Below are positions 1 to 7,047 of a stretch of 23,336 bases of DNA, in pieces; the first letter of the stretch is position 1; each line of letters begins with the position of its first letter. The notes under the pieces were generated by a model. It saw only the letters and a list, made by a program, of their open reading frames with translations, made no database searches and was not told the DNA's origin. The stretch comes from Asaia bogorensis (GTDB lineage: Bacteria; Pseudomonadota; Alphaproteobacteria; Acetobacterales; Acetobacteraceae). The stretch covers positions 1-23,336 of the forward strand of contig CAMCZJ010000016.1 in assembly GCA_945886995.1 (NCBI GenBank). Reading direction: 5' to 3'. A program made the position numbers and the translations under genes.

Positions 1-1007
1 ACGTAATGCGGCAGCTTCAGATGCTCTACAAAGCCGGTCGCTTCGATATTGTCTGAGTGATACAAAACGAATTCTTCCTGCTGGGCCGGCGCATCCGCTT
101 CCTCACCCAATTCACGTGCCCTAAGCCCACGATCCACCAGCGCCATGGACATGGCGCGCCTTTCCCCATGGCCGAATACCAGCCCATAGCCGCGGGTGAA
201 TTGCGCAGGTTCAGTGCGGCTGCCCTTGAATTGATTGACCATCTGGCATTCGGTGATGCCGATATCGCCAATATCAATCGCGAAACCCAATTCCGGCGGG
301 ATGATCTCAACGCCGATATGACCAACGCGGATTTCACCCACAAAGGGATGGGCATTGCCATAACCGCGCTGCGTGGAATAACCGAGGGCCAACAAAAACC
401 CCTCATCCCCGCGTGCCAGATTTTGTAGGCGCACTGGGCGCGACGCGGGGAAGGAAAGCGGTTCACGCGTCAGGTCGCCTGGTTCTGACTCAGCCGTGCT
501 TTCACGCTGCATCAAACCTTCCCGCGCGAGGATTTCGGTCACGCGCGGCACATCCGCCCCATCCGCCGGCGCTTCCGGTGTGGCGGGTGCGTCGTGTCCT
601 TCGGCGGCAAGGGTAAAATCAAGCAGGCGATGCGTATAATCAAATGTCGGCCCCAGCACCTGGCCGCCGGGCAAATCCTTGTACGTCGCGCTGATGCGCC
701 GGCGCAGGCTCATGCGGCTGGTCTCAAGCGGGAGTGAGGCGCCAAAGCGTGGCAGGGTCGTACGATAGGCGCGCAGCAGAAACGCCGCTTCGATCAGATC
801 ACCCTTCGCCTGCTTGATTGCGAGCGCAGCCAAAAAGCGATCATGGCAGGAACCTTCCGCCATCACCCGATCAACGGCGAGTGCCATTTGCTGTTCAATC
901 TGCGCGACACTGAGTTCCGGCAGGGCGGTATCGCCGCGGCGGGTTTCATCCAACCAAGCATGGGCGGCGCTGATGGCCTTTTCGCCGCCCTTGACTGCGA
1001 CATACAT
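1..1007 (-). CDS. phnI: C-P lyase core subunit PhnI (3' end beyond left edge)
   Basis: PhnI is part of the PhnGHIJ carbon-phosphorus lyase core complex. With PhnG, H and L it couples phosphonate to the ribose of ATP, giving a ribose-1-phosphonate triphosphate. The start is the ATG at 1007 (protein begins MYVAVKGGEKAI), only 2 bases after the phnH stop, and the frame stays open to base 1. About 335 residues are visible. Family members are usually about 360 residues, so only the extreme C-terminus is missing. Recognisable PhnI stretches include SLRRRISATYKDLPGGQVLG, RVTEILAREGLM, and a C-terminal half with LALGYSTQRGYGNAHPFVGE and GFAIDIGDIGITECQMVNQF. It is the third gene of a leftward phnG-phnH-phnI unit. 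phnJ and probably phnK/phnL would be expected further left, outside the window. The assignment is secure. The 3' end cannot be seen. Confidence 0.95.
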   Translation of the reverse strand, partial: MYVAVKGGEKAISAAHAWLDETRRGDTALPELSVAQIEQQMALAVDRVMAEGSCHDRFLAALAIKQAKGDLIEAAFLLRAYRTTLPRFGASLPLETSRMSLRRRISATYKDLPGGQVLGPTFDYTHRLLDFTLAAEGHDAPATPEAPADGADVPRVTEILAREGLMQRESTAESEPGDLTREPLSFPASRPVRLQNLARGDEGFLLALGYSTQRGYGNAHPFVGEIRVGHIGVEIIPPELGFAIDIGDIGITECQMVNQFKGSRTEPAQFTRGYGLVFGHGERRAMSMALVDRGLRARELGEEADAPAQQEEFVLYHSDNIEATGFVEHLKLPHY

Positions 1008-1009
1008 GA

Positions 1010-1585
1010 TCAGCCCTCCGCAATCATCACGCTGCGCGGCAGGGCAGCGATGCTGTCCCCGGCGCAAAGCAGCACATCAACGCCGCGCGGAAACAGCGCC
1101 TGATTGCGAGCCCAGGCTGCCGTGAAATCAGCCGGCGCGCCAAGCACGCGTAGCCGATGTTCATGCTGAATGCCTGGACCTTTCAGGCGCCAGCCATCGC
1201 CGGCGACCAGCCCTGCCACTTGCAGGATCAGCGTCGCGCCAAGCTGCGGGTCTTCATCCGTGCCGAAATCGAGCGTTTCAAGCGATGGCGCGGTACCGCA
1301 GGCCAAAACGAATCGCGCCGCGCCAATATCGGGCGTGATGGGCGCGCCACAGTGAAAGCGCAGCCATTCGGCAATGGTATCGCCCCCATCCAGCCAAAGC
1401 GGTGTATCGGCATCGGCCAAGGTTAGAAGGGCAGCAGCGGCAGCCGTGCACAAGGGCGCAGGTGGGGTGATGCGCGCTGTAATGCGCTGGATGCGTCCGG
1501 GGCGGCTCATCGCCTCCAGAATCGTGCGGAAGCTTGCTTGCCCATCCAGAACCGGGTCGGCGAAGCCTGGGGTCAAGCGCGTCAT
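1010..1585 (-). CDS. phnH: C-P lyase core subunit PhnH
   Basis: This 191-residue protein matches PhnH, a PLP-transferase-fold subunit of the carbon-phosphorus lyase core complex that lacks PLP chemistry and acts in assembly and substrate coupling. The N-terminus (GFADPVLDGQASFRTILEAM, then SRPGRIQRI) is the typical PhnH opening. The C-terminus (RGVDVLLCAGDSIAALPRS) is also characteristic, and the length is normal. The ATG start at 1585 overlaps the phnG stop by four bases (ATGA), and the stop is 2 bases before the phnI start. The three genes are therefore almost certainly co-transcribed and translationally coupled. No odd residues were noticed. Confidence 0.95.
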   Translation of the reverse strand: MTRLTPGFADPVLDGQASFRTILEAMSRPGRIQRITARITPPAPLCTAAAAALLTLADADTPLWLDGGDTIAEWLRFHCGAPITPDIGAARFVLACGTAPSLETLDFGTDEDPQLGATLILQVAGLVAGDGWRLKGPGIQHEHRLRVLGAPADFTAAWARNQALFPRGVDVLLCAGDSIAALPRSVMIAEG

Positions 1586-2040
1586 CGCATGGTCGCCATT
1601 GTAAAGAAATCAACGCGCGTGGCGGCGGCCTTGCGTGCTTCCGCGGCGCGCGCTTCCTGTTGCGTGGCGGCGAGCGGTTCGACCACCGCTTGCATGCAGG
1701 CGGCATGTAGCGCGCTATCCTGCAAGGCAGCGTCCAGCAGCGCGGCGAGCCTTGCCTTGGCATGGTCACGCCCGGCGATATAGGCGTGACCGACATGCGC
1801 CCCAAGACGCAGCGCGCAACGCGTTACGGTCATTTCGCCAAGGTTGAAGGCATCGCCGTCTCCGCCTGCGCGGCCACGCACCATCACCAGACCGGTTTCT
1901 GGGGCGCGAAGGGTTTCGGATGCTGGCAGTGGCGGGAGTTCGGCAAGCTTTGCGGCCAATTCCTGCGCCGAGGCGCGCGCCAAGATAGCCATCCATCTTT
2001 GGCGTGACACTTGGGGGGAGGGGGTTTCTGTCTGGGTCAT
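1582..2040 (-). CDS. phnG: C-P lyase core subunit PhnG
   Basis: PhnG is the small subunit of the C-P lyase core complex. This protein is 152 residues, the usual size. It carries the N-terminal RQRWMAILARASAQELAAKL segment, the central RAPETGLVMVRGRAGGDGD and FNLGEMTVTRCALRL segments, then GHAYIAGRDHAKARLAALLDA, all typical of PhnG. The ATG at 2040 is preceded by only a weak ribosome binding site (AAGTGAA). It heads the leftward phnGHI unit, and its start lies 6 bases from an 18-base inverted repeat that I read as the PhnF operator. It overlaps phnH by four bases. Expression is likely repressed by the divergent phnF product and induced under phosphate or phosphonate stress (inferred from family behaviour). 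Confidence 0.95.
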   Translation of the reverse strand: MTQTETPSPQVSRQRWMAILARASAQELAAKLAELPPLPASETLRAPETGLVMVRGRAGGDGDAFNLGEMTVTRCALRLGAHVGHAYIAGRDHAKARLAALLDAALQDSALHAACMQAVVEPLAATQQEARAAEARKAAATRVDFFTMATMR

Positions 2041-2046
2041 TTCACT

Positions 2047-2064
2047 TGTCTAGACCTATAGACA
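2047..2064. promoter_or_regulatory. Candidate PhnF operator (inverted repeat)
   Basis: The sequence TGTCTAGACCTATAGACA has perfect 6-base arms (TGTCTA / TAGACA) around a 6-base spacer. It sits between the divergent phnG and phnF starts. GntR/HutC-family PhnF regulators are known to bind short inverted repeats with a TCTAGAC/TATAGAC-like core, and this repeat contains TAGAC twice. A sigma70-like leftward promoter can be drawn over it. The position and symmetry are seen directly. Binding by the local PhnF is inferred. Confidence 0.6.
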
Positions 2065-2084
2065 GGAAGCCCTGCTTTGTGCAA
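2055..2084 (-). promoter_or_regulatory. Possible phnGHI promoter overlapping the operator
   Basis: On the minus strand, TTGCAC (2084-2079) and TATAGG (2060-2055) are 18 bases apart. They match sigma70 -35 at 3 of 6 positions and -10 at 4 of 6. The -10 lies inside the inverted repeat, so a bound PhnF would block it. The predicted transcript leader is under about 10 bases, which is unusually short and lowers confidence. Confidence 0.3.
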
Positions 2085-2127
2085 TACGGATATGTCATGG
2101 AATTGCCCGGTCATGGTTGAAACTTTA

Positions 2128-2859
2128 ATGACAAACCCTGCCTTAGCCCGCGGCGTCGGCATTGCGCTGTGGCGCCAGATCGCGATTGCGCTTGAAGCTG
2201 ATATCTCGGGCGGAAAGCGCCAGCCGGGGGAAAGGCTGCCCACGGAAGCTGTGTTGACCGAACGTTTCGCCGTCAATCGTCATACTGTCCGGCGGGCTCT
2301 GGAAGAATTGGAAGTGCGCGGCATTATTCGCGTGGAACAGGGGCGCGGGGCCTTTGTGGCGGAGGATGTGCTGGATTATCCGCTCGGGCCGCGCACCCGG
2401 TTTTCAGAAACCATCCGCCGGCAAAATCGGGAAGCAGCAGGGCGCGTTTTGCACATTACTGAAATTGCTGCGGAAAGCACGGTTGCGGCGGGCTTGCGCA
2501 TCCGCCGCGGTCGCCCCGTTCTGCGCGTGGCGCGGCTTGGTCTTGCGAATGGCAGGCCGCTGGTGCTTGGGCTGCATCATTTCCCACTGCCCCGCTTCAC
2601 GGCTGCCGCGGAATCTCTCTCGCGCCAATCTTCCATCACAGTGGCGTTGGCTGAATGCGGCGTGCCCGATTATCGGCGCCATTCCACGCGCATCACCGCG
2701 CGGTTACCAACACCGGAAGAAGCCAAGCAACTGATGCAATCGCGTTCCCGGCCAGTGATTCTGGCGGAAGCCCTGAATACCGACCCGGACGGGGCGCCGG
2801 TGGATTGGACTCTTTCCTGTTACGCCGCCGCGCGCGTGCAACTTGTGTTGGAGAGTTGA
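2128..2859 (+). CDS. phnF: GntR-family (HutC/UTRA) transcriptional regulator PhnF
   Basis: This is a phosphonate-metabolism regulator. From the ATG at 2128 it is 243 residues. A winged helix-turn-helix covers about residues 12-78 (ALWRQIAIALE, LPTEAVLTERFAVNRHTVRR, then GIIRVEQGRGAFVAE, the GntR signature). A UTRA effector-binding domain covers about 90-240. The NRHTVRRAL recognition helix closely matches known PhnF proteins. Start choice is uncertain. ATGs at 2092 and 2113 and a TTG at 2077 are in frame, and only the TTG has a good Shine-Dalgarno (AGGAAG at 2064-2069, 7-base spacer). I prefer 2128 because it puts the usual ~12 residues ahead of the DNA-binding domain. It is divergent from phnG and ends 2 bases before phnM, so it is likely co-transcribed with phnM and autoregulated. 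Confidence 0.92.
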   Translation: MTNPALARGVGIALWRQIAIALEADISGGKRQPGERLPTEAVLTERFAVNRHTVRRALEELEVRGIIRVEQGRGAFVAEDVLDYPLGPRTRFSETIRRQNREAAGRVLHITEIAAESTVAAGLRIRRGRPVLRVARLGLANGRPLVLGLHHFPLPRFTAAAESLSRQSSITVALAECGVPDYRRHSTRITARLPTPEEAKQLMQSRSRPVILAEALNTDPDGAPVDWTLSCYAAARVQLVLES

Positions 2860-2861
2860 AT

Positions 2862-4001
2862 ATGGCTTGGATCATCCAAGGTGGGCAGGTGCTGCGCGGT
2901 GATGCAATGCTGCCCGATGATGTGTTCCTGCATGATGGTATCATCGTTGAAACGCCCGCGCTCGCCGCGCGGTGCTTTGATGCTGCTGGGCTTTTGGTCA
3001 TGCCTGGCTTGGTTGATATTCATGGCGATGCGCATGAACGGCAGTTCCAGCCGCGTCCTGGCATTGGCTTTCCGCCCGCACTCGCCTTGCGTGATTCTGC
3101 GGCGCAGTTGATTTCATGCGGCATCACCACGGCCTATCTTGGTGTGACGCTTTCCTGGGAGCCTGGCTTGCGGTCCTTGGGTGCCTGGCGCGGCATGAAG
3201 GACGCGCTGCGGGAGATGAAGGGGGGCGCGGCTACTGATCTGCGTGTTCACCTGCGCTTTGAGGCAGATAACTTCGATGCGCTGGATGATGCGCTGGCCG
3301 ATATTGCTTCCGGCGATGTGCATCTGCTTGGCTTCAATGACCATACGCCGAGCATTGTGAAGAAGCTGAACAATCTTGATGAGGTAGCGAAATACGCCGG
3401 GCGTGCTGGGATGAAGGCGGATGCCTTCATGGCCTTGGCCCAATCTGTTTATGCAAGGCGCGCGGAGATACCAGCAGCGCGGGCACAGCTTGCTGAAGCC
3501 GCAATTGGCGCCGGCATTCCGATGCTCAGCCATGATGATGACAGTATTGAACGTCGTGCCTTGTTCCGTGCGCATGGTGCGCGCATTTGTGAGTTTCCGA
3601 TCACAGAAGAAGTTGCTGCGAATGCCCGCGCCGTTGGCGAGGCTGTGGTGATGGGGGCGCCCAATGTGGTGCGGGGCGGCAGCCATTTGGGCTGGGCCTC
3701 GGCAGCGCCGCTTGCGGAACGTGGTCTCGTGAATGTTTTGGCATCAGATTATTTCTGGCCAGCCATGATGGAAGCCGCCTTTATCATGGCTGATCGTGGT
3801 GTTCTGGATTTGCCGCGCGCCTGGGCGTTGGTTTCAAAAAATCCTGCGCAAGCTTGTGGCCTTGATGATCGTGGCCAGCTTGAAGCCGGGCTACGCGGTG
3901 ATGTAGTGGTGGTGGACGCAGACCGCCGCGCGCCGGTTGCGGTGTTTGCGGCGGGTAAGCTTGCCTGGCTGGCGCCGGAAGCGGGTGCGCGGCTCCACTA
4001 A
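2862..4001 (+). CDS. phnM: Alpha-D-ribose 1-methylphosphonate 5-triphosphate diphosphatase PhnM
   Basis: PhnM is an amidohydrolase-superfamily enzyme. It removes pyrophosphate from ribose-1-phosphonate 5-triphosphate before PhnJ cleaves the C-P bond. The product is 379 residues, normal for the family. Visible signatures are PGLVDIHGDAHERQ at 48-61 (metal-binding HxD motif at His54/Asp56), HLLGFNDHTPS in the middle, the metal-site stretch MLSHDDDSIE, and NVLASDYFWPAMMEAAF with the catalytic Asp. The ATG at 2862 has GGAGAG six bases upstream and lies 2 bases after the phnF stop. A longer in-frame extension back to 2655 only overlaps phnF and is not credible. The gene is separated from phnGHI by orientation, on the other side of the shared control region. 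It is convergent with the cyclase gene to its right across a 22-base gap with no visible terminator. Confidence 0.95.
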   Translation: MAWIIQGGQVLRGDAMLPDDVFLHDGIIVETPALAARCFDAAGLLVMPGLVDIHGDAHERQFQPRPGIGFPPALALRDSAAQLISCGITTAYLGVTLSWEPGLRSLGAWRGMKDALREMKGGAATDLRVHLRFEADNFDALDDALADIASGDVHLLGFNDHTPSIVKKLNNLDEVAKYAGRAGMKADAFMALAQSVYARRAEIPAARAQLAEAAIGAGIPMLSHDDDSIERRALFRAHGARICEFPITEEVAANARAVGEAVVMGAPNVVRGGSHLGWASAAPLAERGLVNVLASDYFWPAMMEAAFIMADRGVLDLPRAWALVSKNPAQACGLDDRGQLEAGLRGDVVVVDADRRAPVAVFAAGKLAWLAPEAGARLH

Positions 4002-4023
4002 GCCATCAAAGGCAGGATCGGCA

Positions 4024-4812
4024 TCACTCCTCGATAATCGCGACAGCGCGCGTCCAGCCGGCGGAACCGCGATGCACCTTCACGGGGAAGCAGGAAATCA
4101 TGAAGCCGTCCGGCGGCAGGTTTTCGAGATTCGTGAGTTTTTCCATGTGGCAATAGCCAATCTCGCGCCCCGCACGATGACCTTCCCAAATAAGCGAAGC
4201 ATCACCGGTTTCCTGCACCTTTTTCTTCGTCAGCGAAAACGGCGCGTCCCAGGACCAGCCATCAATCCCCGTCACGCGCACGCCCTGTTCAAGCATCCAT
4301 AGCGTCGCAGCCTTGCCGACACCGCAACCACTATGGATGAAATCATCCTGCCCGTAACGGCTGGCCGCGCGCGTATTCACCACCACAATTTCAAGCGGTT
4401 TCAGCGTATGGCCGATACGCTTCAGCTCCGCCTGCACATCTTCCGTCGTGGCGACATAGCCATCCGGAAAATGCCGGAAATCAAGCTTCACACCTGGCTG
4501 AAAGCACCATTCCAAGGGCACTTCATCAATGCGCCAGGAAGGCTCCCCGCCCGGAACGGTCCTTTCATTCATACGGCTGAAGAAGTGATAGGGCGAATCA
4601 AGATGCGTCCCGCTATGCGTCGTGATGCGCACCACTTCCCGCGCGGCGAATTGGCCTTCGGGCAATTCATCCACGCTGATGCCGAATTCCTGCGCGAGAC
4701 GCGGCGCGGTCATGTGATGGTCGTGATACTCAATCTCGGGCAGCATATGCGGCGGGTCGGATGCGATCCCGCCCTTGAGTGCGACCGAAATATCAATGAA
4801 ACGGCGAGCCAT
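4024..4812 (-). CDS. Cyclase family / kynurenine formamidase-like hydrolase, copy A
   Basis: This is a 262-residue member of the cyclase/arylformamidase superfamily (Pfam Cyclase). These are metal-dependent amide or ester hydrolases that include kynurenine formamidase KynB and isatin hydrolase. The metal-binding signature HxGTHxDxPxH is intact at residues 66-76 (His66, His70, Asp72, His76), and a second conserved part reads FIHSGCGVGKAATLW. The start is the ATG at 4812, preceded by AAGGGGGAAG. It is the last gene of a leftward fahA-cyclase-cyclase unit, 10 bases behind its paralogue, with about 80% identity by hand count. The substrate cannot be read from sequence. No kynurenine pathway gene is nearby, so I do not call it kynB. 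It lacks an obvious signal peptide and is probably cytoplasmic. Confidence 0.85.
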   Translation of the reverse strand: MARRFIDISVALKGGIASDPPHMLPEIEYHDHHMTAPRLAQEFGISVDELPEGQFAAREVVRITTHSGTHLDSPYHFFSRMNERTVPGGEPSWRIDEVPLEWCFQPGVKLDFRHFPDGYVATTEDVQAELKRIGHTLKPLEIVVVNTRAASRYGQDDFIHSGCGVGKAATLWMLEQGVRVTGIDGWSWDAPFSLTKKKVQETGDASLIWEGHRAGREIGYCHMEKLTNLENLPPDGFMISCFPVKVHRGSAGWTRAVAIIEE

Positions 4813-4822
4813 GGCTTCCCCC

Positions 4823-5611
4823 TTATTCGTCAAAAATCGCAACAGCGCGGGTCCAGCCCGCAGAGCCACGATAGACTTTCACCGGTAGGCAGGAAATGGT
4901 GAAGCCGCTGGGCGGCAGCTTATCCAGGTTGGAGAGTTTTTCGATGTGGCAATAGCCAATCTCTCGCCCTGCGCGATGGCCTTCCCAGATCAGCGAAACA
5001 TCGCCGGTGGCCGCGACCTTTTTCTTGGTCAGTGAGAACGGCGCATCCCAGGACCAACCATCCGTGCCGGTCACGCGCACACCCTGTTCCAGCAACCAAA
5101 GTGTGGCTTCCTTGCCCATGCCGCAGCCGGAATGGATATAATCATCTTCCCCATAACGCGCGCCGGCGGCAGTATTCACCACAACAATCTCAAGCGGTTT
5201 CAGCGTATGGCCGATGCGTTTCAGTTCCGCCTGCACGTCAGCAACGGTGGCGACATAGCCATGCTCAAAATGCCGGAAATCCAGCTTCACGCCAGGCTGG
5301 ATGCACCAATCAAGCGGTACTTCATCAATCCTCCAGGAAGGCTCCCCACCCGGCACCAGCCTTTCATTCATGCGGCTGAAATAATGATAGGGCGCGTCAA
5401 TATGCGTACCGTTATGGGTGCTGATTTGCACGCGTTCCACCGCCGCGTATTCGCCTTCTGGCAATTGATCCACGCTGATGCCGAAATCCTTCGCCATCCC
5501 AGGCGCGGTCATGTGGTGATCCAGATATTCAATCTTCGGCAGCGCATGCGGCGGGTCACTGATGATGCCGGCACGGAGTGCAACGGATATGTCAACAATA
5601 CGACGGGGCAT
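4823..5611 (-). CDS. Cyclase family / kynurenine formamidase-like hydrolase, copy B
   Basis: This is the tandem paralogue of the adjacent downstream gene, also exactly 262 residues. About 53 positions differ by hand alignment and there are no gaps. The HxGTHxDxPxH metal motif is intact at 66-76 (THNGTHIDAPYH). Differences cluster in residues 38-65 and in surface positions. Long blocks such as ERxVPGGEPSWRIDEVPL and RIGHTLKPLEIVVVNT are unchanged. The ATG at 5611 is preceded by a strong AAGGAG ribosome binding site 6-7 bases away. It lies 22 bases after the fumarylacetoacetase stop and 10 bases before copy A, so the three are likely one transcript. The reaction is probably hydrolysis of an amide, formamide or lactone. 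The true substrate is unknown. Confidence 0.85.
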   Translation of the reverse strand: MPRRIVDISVALRAGIISDPPHALPKIEYLDHHMTAPGMAKDFGISVDQLPEGEYAAVERVQISTHNGTHIDAPYHYFSRMNERLVPGGEPSWRIDEVPLDWCIQPGVKLDFRHFEHGYVATVADVQAELKRIGHTLKPLEIVVVNTAAGARYGEDDYIHSGCGMGKEATLWLLEQGVRVTGTDGWSWDAPFSLTKKKVAATGDVSLIWEGHRAGREIGYCHIEKLSNLDKLPPSGFTISCLPVKVYRGSAGWTRAVAIFDE

Positions 5612-5633
5612 GGGTTTTCTCCTTCGTGTGAAT

Positions 5634-6920
5634 TCAAACGGGCCAGGCGATGGCGGGCGCGATGGCGCCGCGGCATTCACCAAAGCCGATGGAAACGGCG
5701 CCGGGCGCTTCGGCGCGAGCGCGGAAAATCACCACATCGCCATCCTCAAGCCAACGGCGGGTTTCGCCATTGGGCAGGGCGATGGGGCCGGCAAGGCCAA
5801 GTTCAGCGAGGCACGCGGCGGCGGTGGCTTCCGGCCCGGAAACTGTGCCGCTACCAAGCAAATCGCCGGGCAGCAGATTGCAGCCATTGGTGCCGTGATG
5901 TGCCACCATTTGTGCTGCGGTCCAATACATGCGGGCAAACTCCGTATCGGTCAGAAGCGCGGGTGCTGTAGCTTCCGCGCGCATCTTGGTGGTCACCAGC
6001 AGCGCCTGCATGCGAATGCCAAGCGCCCCAGCCGCGCGGTTCCAGGCGCTATCCAGATAGGGCAGGGGCGGTGGCGTAACCGCTGGTGCCGCTTGTGCGA
6101 AGGGTTGCAGCGCCTCTGCGGTGATCACCCAGGGCGACACTGAGGTTGAAACACTCTTCGCCAAGAACGGTCCCAGAGGCGGCATTTCCCAACGCTGGAT
6201 GTCGCGCGCTGACCAATCATTCAAAAGTCCAAAGCCGAAGATGCGCTGCGGTGCTTCCGCCATGGTAACTGGCGTGCCAAGCGCGTTTTCACCCGCGATC
6301 CAGATCGCCAATTCCAATTCGTAATCCATCGCCTGTGATGGGCCGAAGCGCACTTCGCCATCGCTCCGCGCCCATTGGCCATGCGGGCGGATCACATCCT
6401 CGCCACTCACGCGCACGGAACTGGCACGAGAATGATAGGCAACCGGCAAATGGCGAAAGGCTTGGGGCAGGGGATTTTTGGGGTCACGCCGCACGCCAAG
6501 CCGCGCGCAGTGATCATAGCTCGCCATAAAGTCAGAAAAATTAGCGACCGTTGCGGGCATGTGCATTTGTGCTTCAACCATCGGTACCAGGATGCGCGCA
6601 GCCAAGGATTCGGCGGCTGAACCCGCCGCCAGCAATGCGGAAAGCTGCGCCCGCAAGCTTGCCGATGCGCCCCTGCCCAGCGCCATCAGCGCATTCAGGC
6701 TTGGCCCTGCGGCGGCTTCCGCTGCGGCGCCGGAAAGCAGGCCGGCGTTGATCGCGGCGCGCACATCCAAAATCATTTCGCCAATCGCAACCCCGCCCTG
6801 CGGCGCTTCCCCGGAGCGACTGAAAATGCCGAAGGGCAGGTTCTGGATCGGGAAATCCTGCCCCGGCTGATTGGCCGAAGCGACCCAGCTTTTCAGGCTG
6901 GGGTTATGGGTGGCATCCAT
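5634..6920 (-). CDS. fahA: Fumarylacetoacetase
   Basis: Fumarylacetoacetase hydrolyses fumarylacetoacetate to fumarate and acetoacetate, the last step of tyrosine/homogentisate breakdown. The 428-residue product has the full-length bacterial and animal architecture. The N-terminal SH3-like domain opens SWVASANQPGQDFPIQNLPF. The catalytic domain carries FSDFMASYDHC (metal Asp and catalytic His), HLPVAYHSRASSVRVSG, the metal pair in MDYELELAIWI, and LLNDWSARDIQRWE followed by PLGPFLAKS. Near the end, HHGTNGCNLLPGDLLGSGTVS matches the substrate loop. The start is the ATG at 6920, preceded by AGGAAC. It heads the leftward unit with the two cyclases. Homogentisate dioxygenase and maleylacetoacetate isomerase, its usual partners, are not in the window. 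It is divergent from the aldehyde dehydrogenase gene across 127 bases. Confidence 0.95.
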   Translation of the reverse strand: MDATHNPSLKSWVASANQPGQDFPIQNLPFGIFSRSGEAPQGGVAIGEMILDVRAAINAGLLSGAAAEAAAGPSLNALMALGRGASASLRAQLSALLAAGSAAESLAARILVPMVEAQMHMPATVANFSDFMASYDHCARLGVRRDPKNPLPQAFRHLPVAYHSRASSVRVSGEDVIRPHGQWARSDGEVRFGPSQAMDYELELAIWIAGENALGTPVTMAEAPQRIFGFGLLNDWSARDIQRWEMPPLGPFLAKSVSTSVSPWVITAEALQPFAQAAPAVTPPPLPYLDSAWNRAAGALGIRMQALLVTTKMRAEATAPALLTDTEFARMYWTAAQMVAHHGTNGCNLLPGDLLGSGTVSGPEATAAACLAELGLAGPIALPNGETRRWLEDGDVVIFRARAEAPGAVSIGFGECRGAIAPAIAWPV

Positions 6921-6994
6921 TCGGGCGTTCCTGTGGCTTGTTGGGGGGATCATGGCCTGCCGGGGCGTGAAGGCAAGCCCGCCAGCACAAGGCT

Positions 6995-7023
6995 TTGGAA
7001 AAGCCGCTGTTTCGGCCTATTCT
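6995..7023 (+). promoter_or_regulatory. Possible promoter of the aldehyde dehydrogenase operon
   Basis: TTGGAA (6995-7000) and TATTCT (7018-7023) are 17 bases apart and match sigma70 -35 and -10 at four of six positions each. They lie 24 bases before the start codon. A short perfect hairpin (GGCTTT-GGA-AAAGCC, 6991-7005) overlaps the -35 and could be a protein site or chance. This is sequence matching only. Confidence 0.35.
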
Positions 7024-7047
7024 GCCGGAAAGCTCAGGAGGACCCAG

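Noticed and set aside
57..616. Rightward open frames over phnI
   Set aside because: The minus-strand frame reads as PhnI without interruption from 1007 to the window edge, which explains these frames as shadows.
2655..2861. N-terminal extension of PhnM into phnF
   Set aside because: The extra residues are an out-of-frame reading of phnF. The ATG at 2862 has its own GGAGAG site and gives the normal family length.
6871..7047. N-terminal extension of the aldehyde dehydrogenase
   Set aside because: It runs back into the fahA start region and lacks similarity to the family, while AGGAGG at 7036 clearly serves the ATG at 7048.
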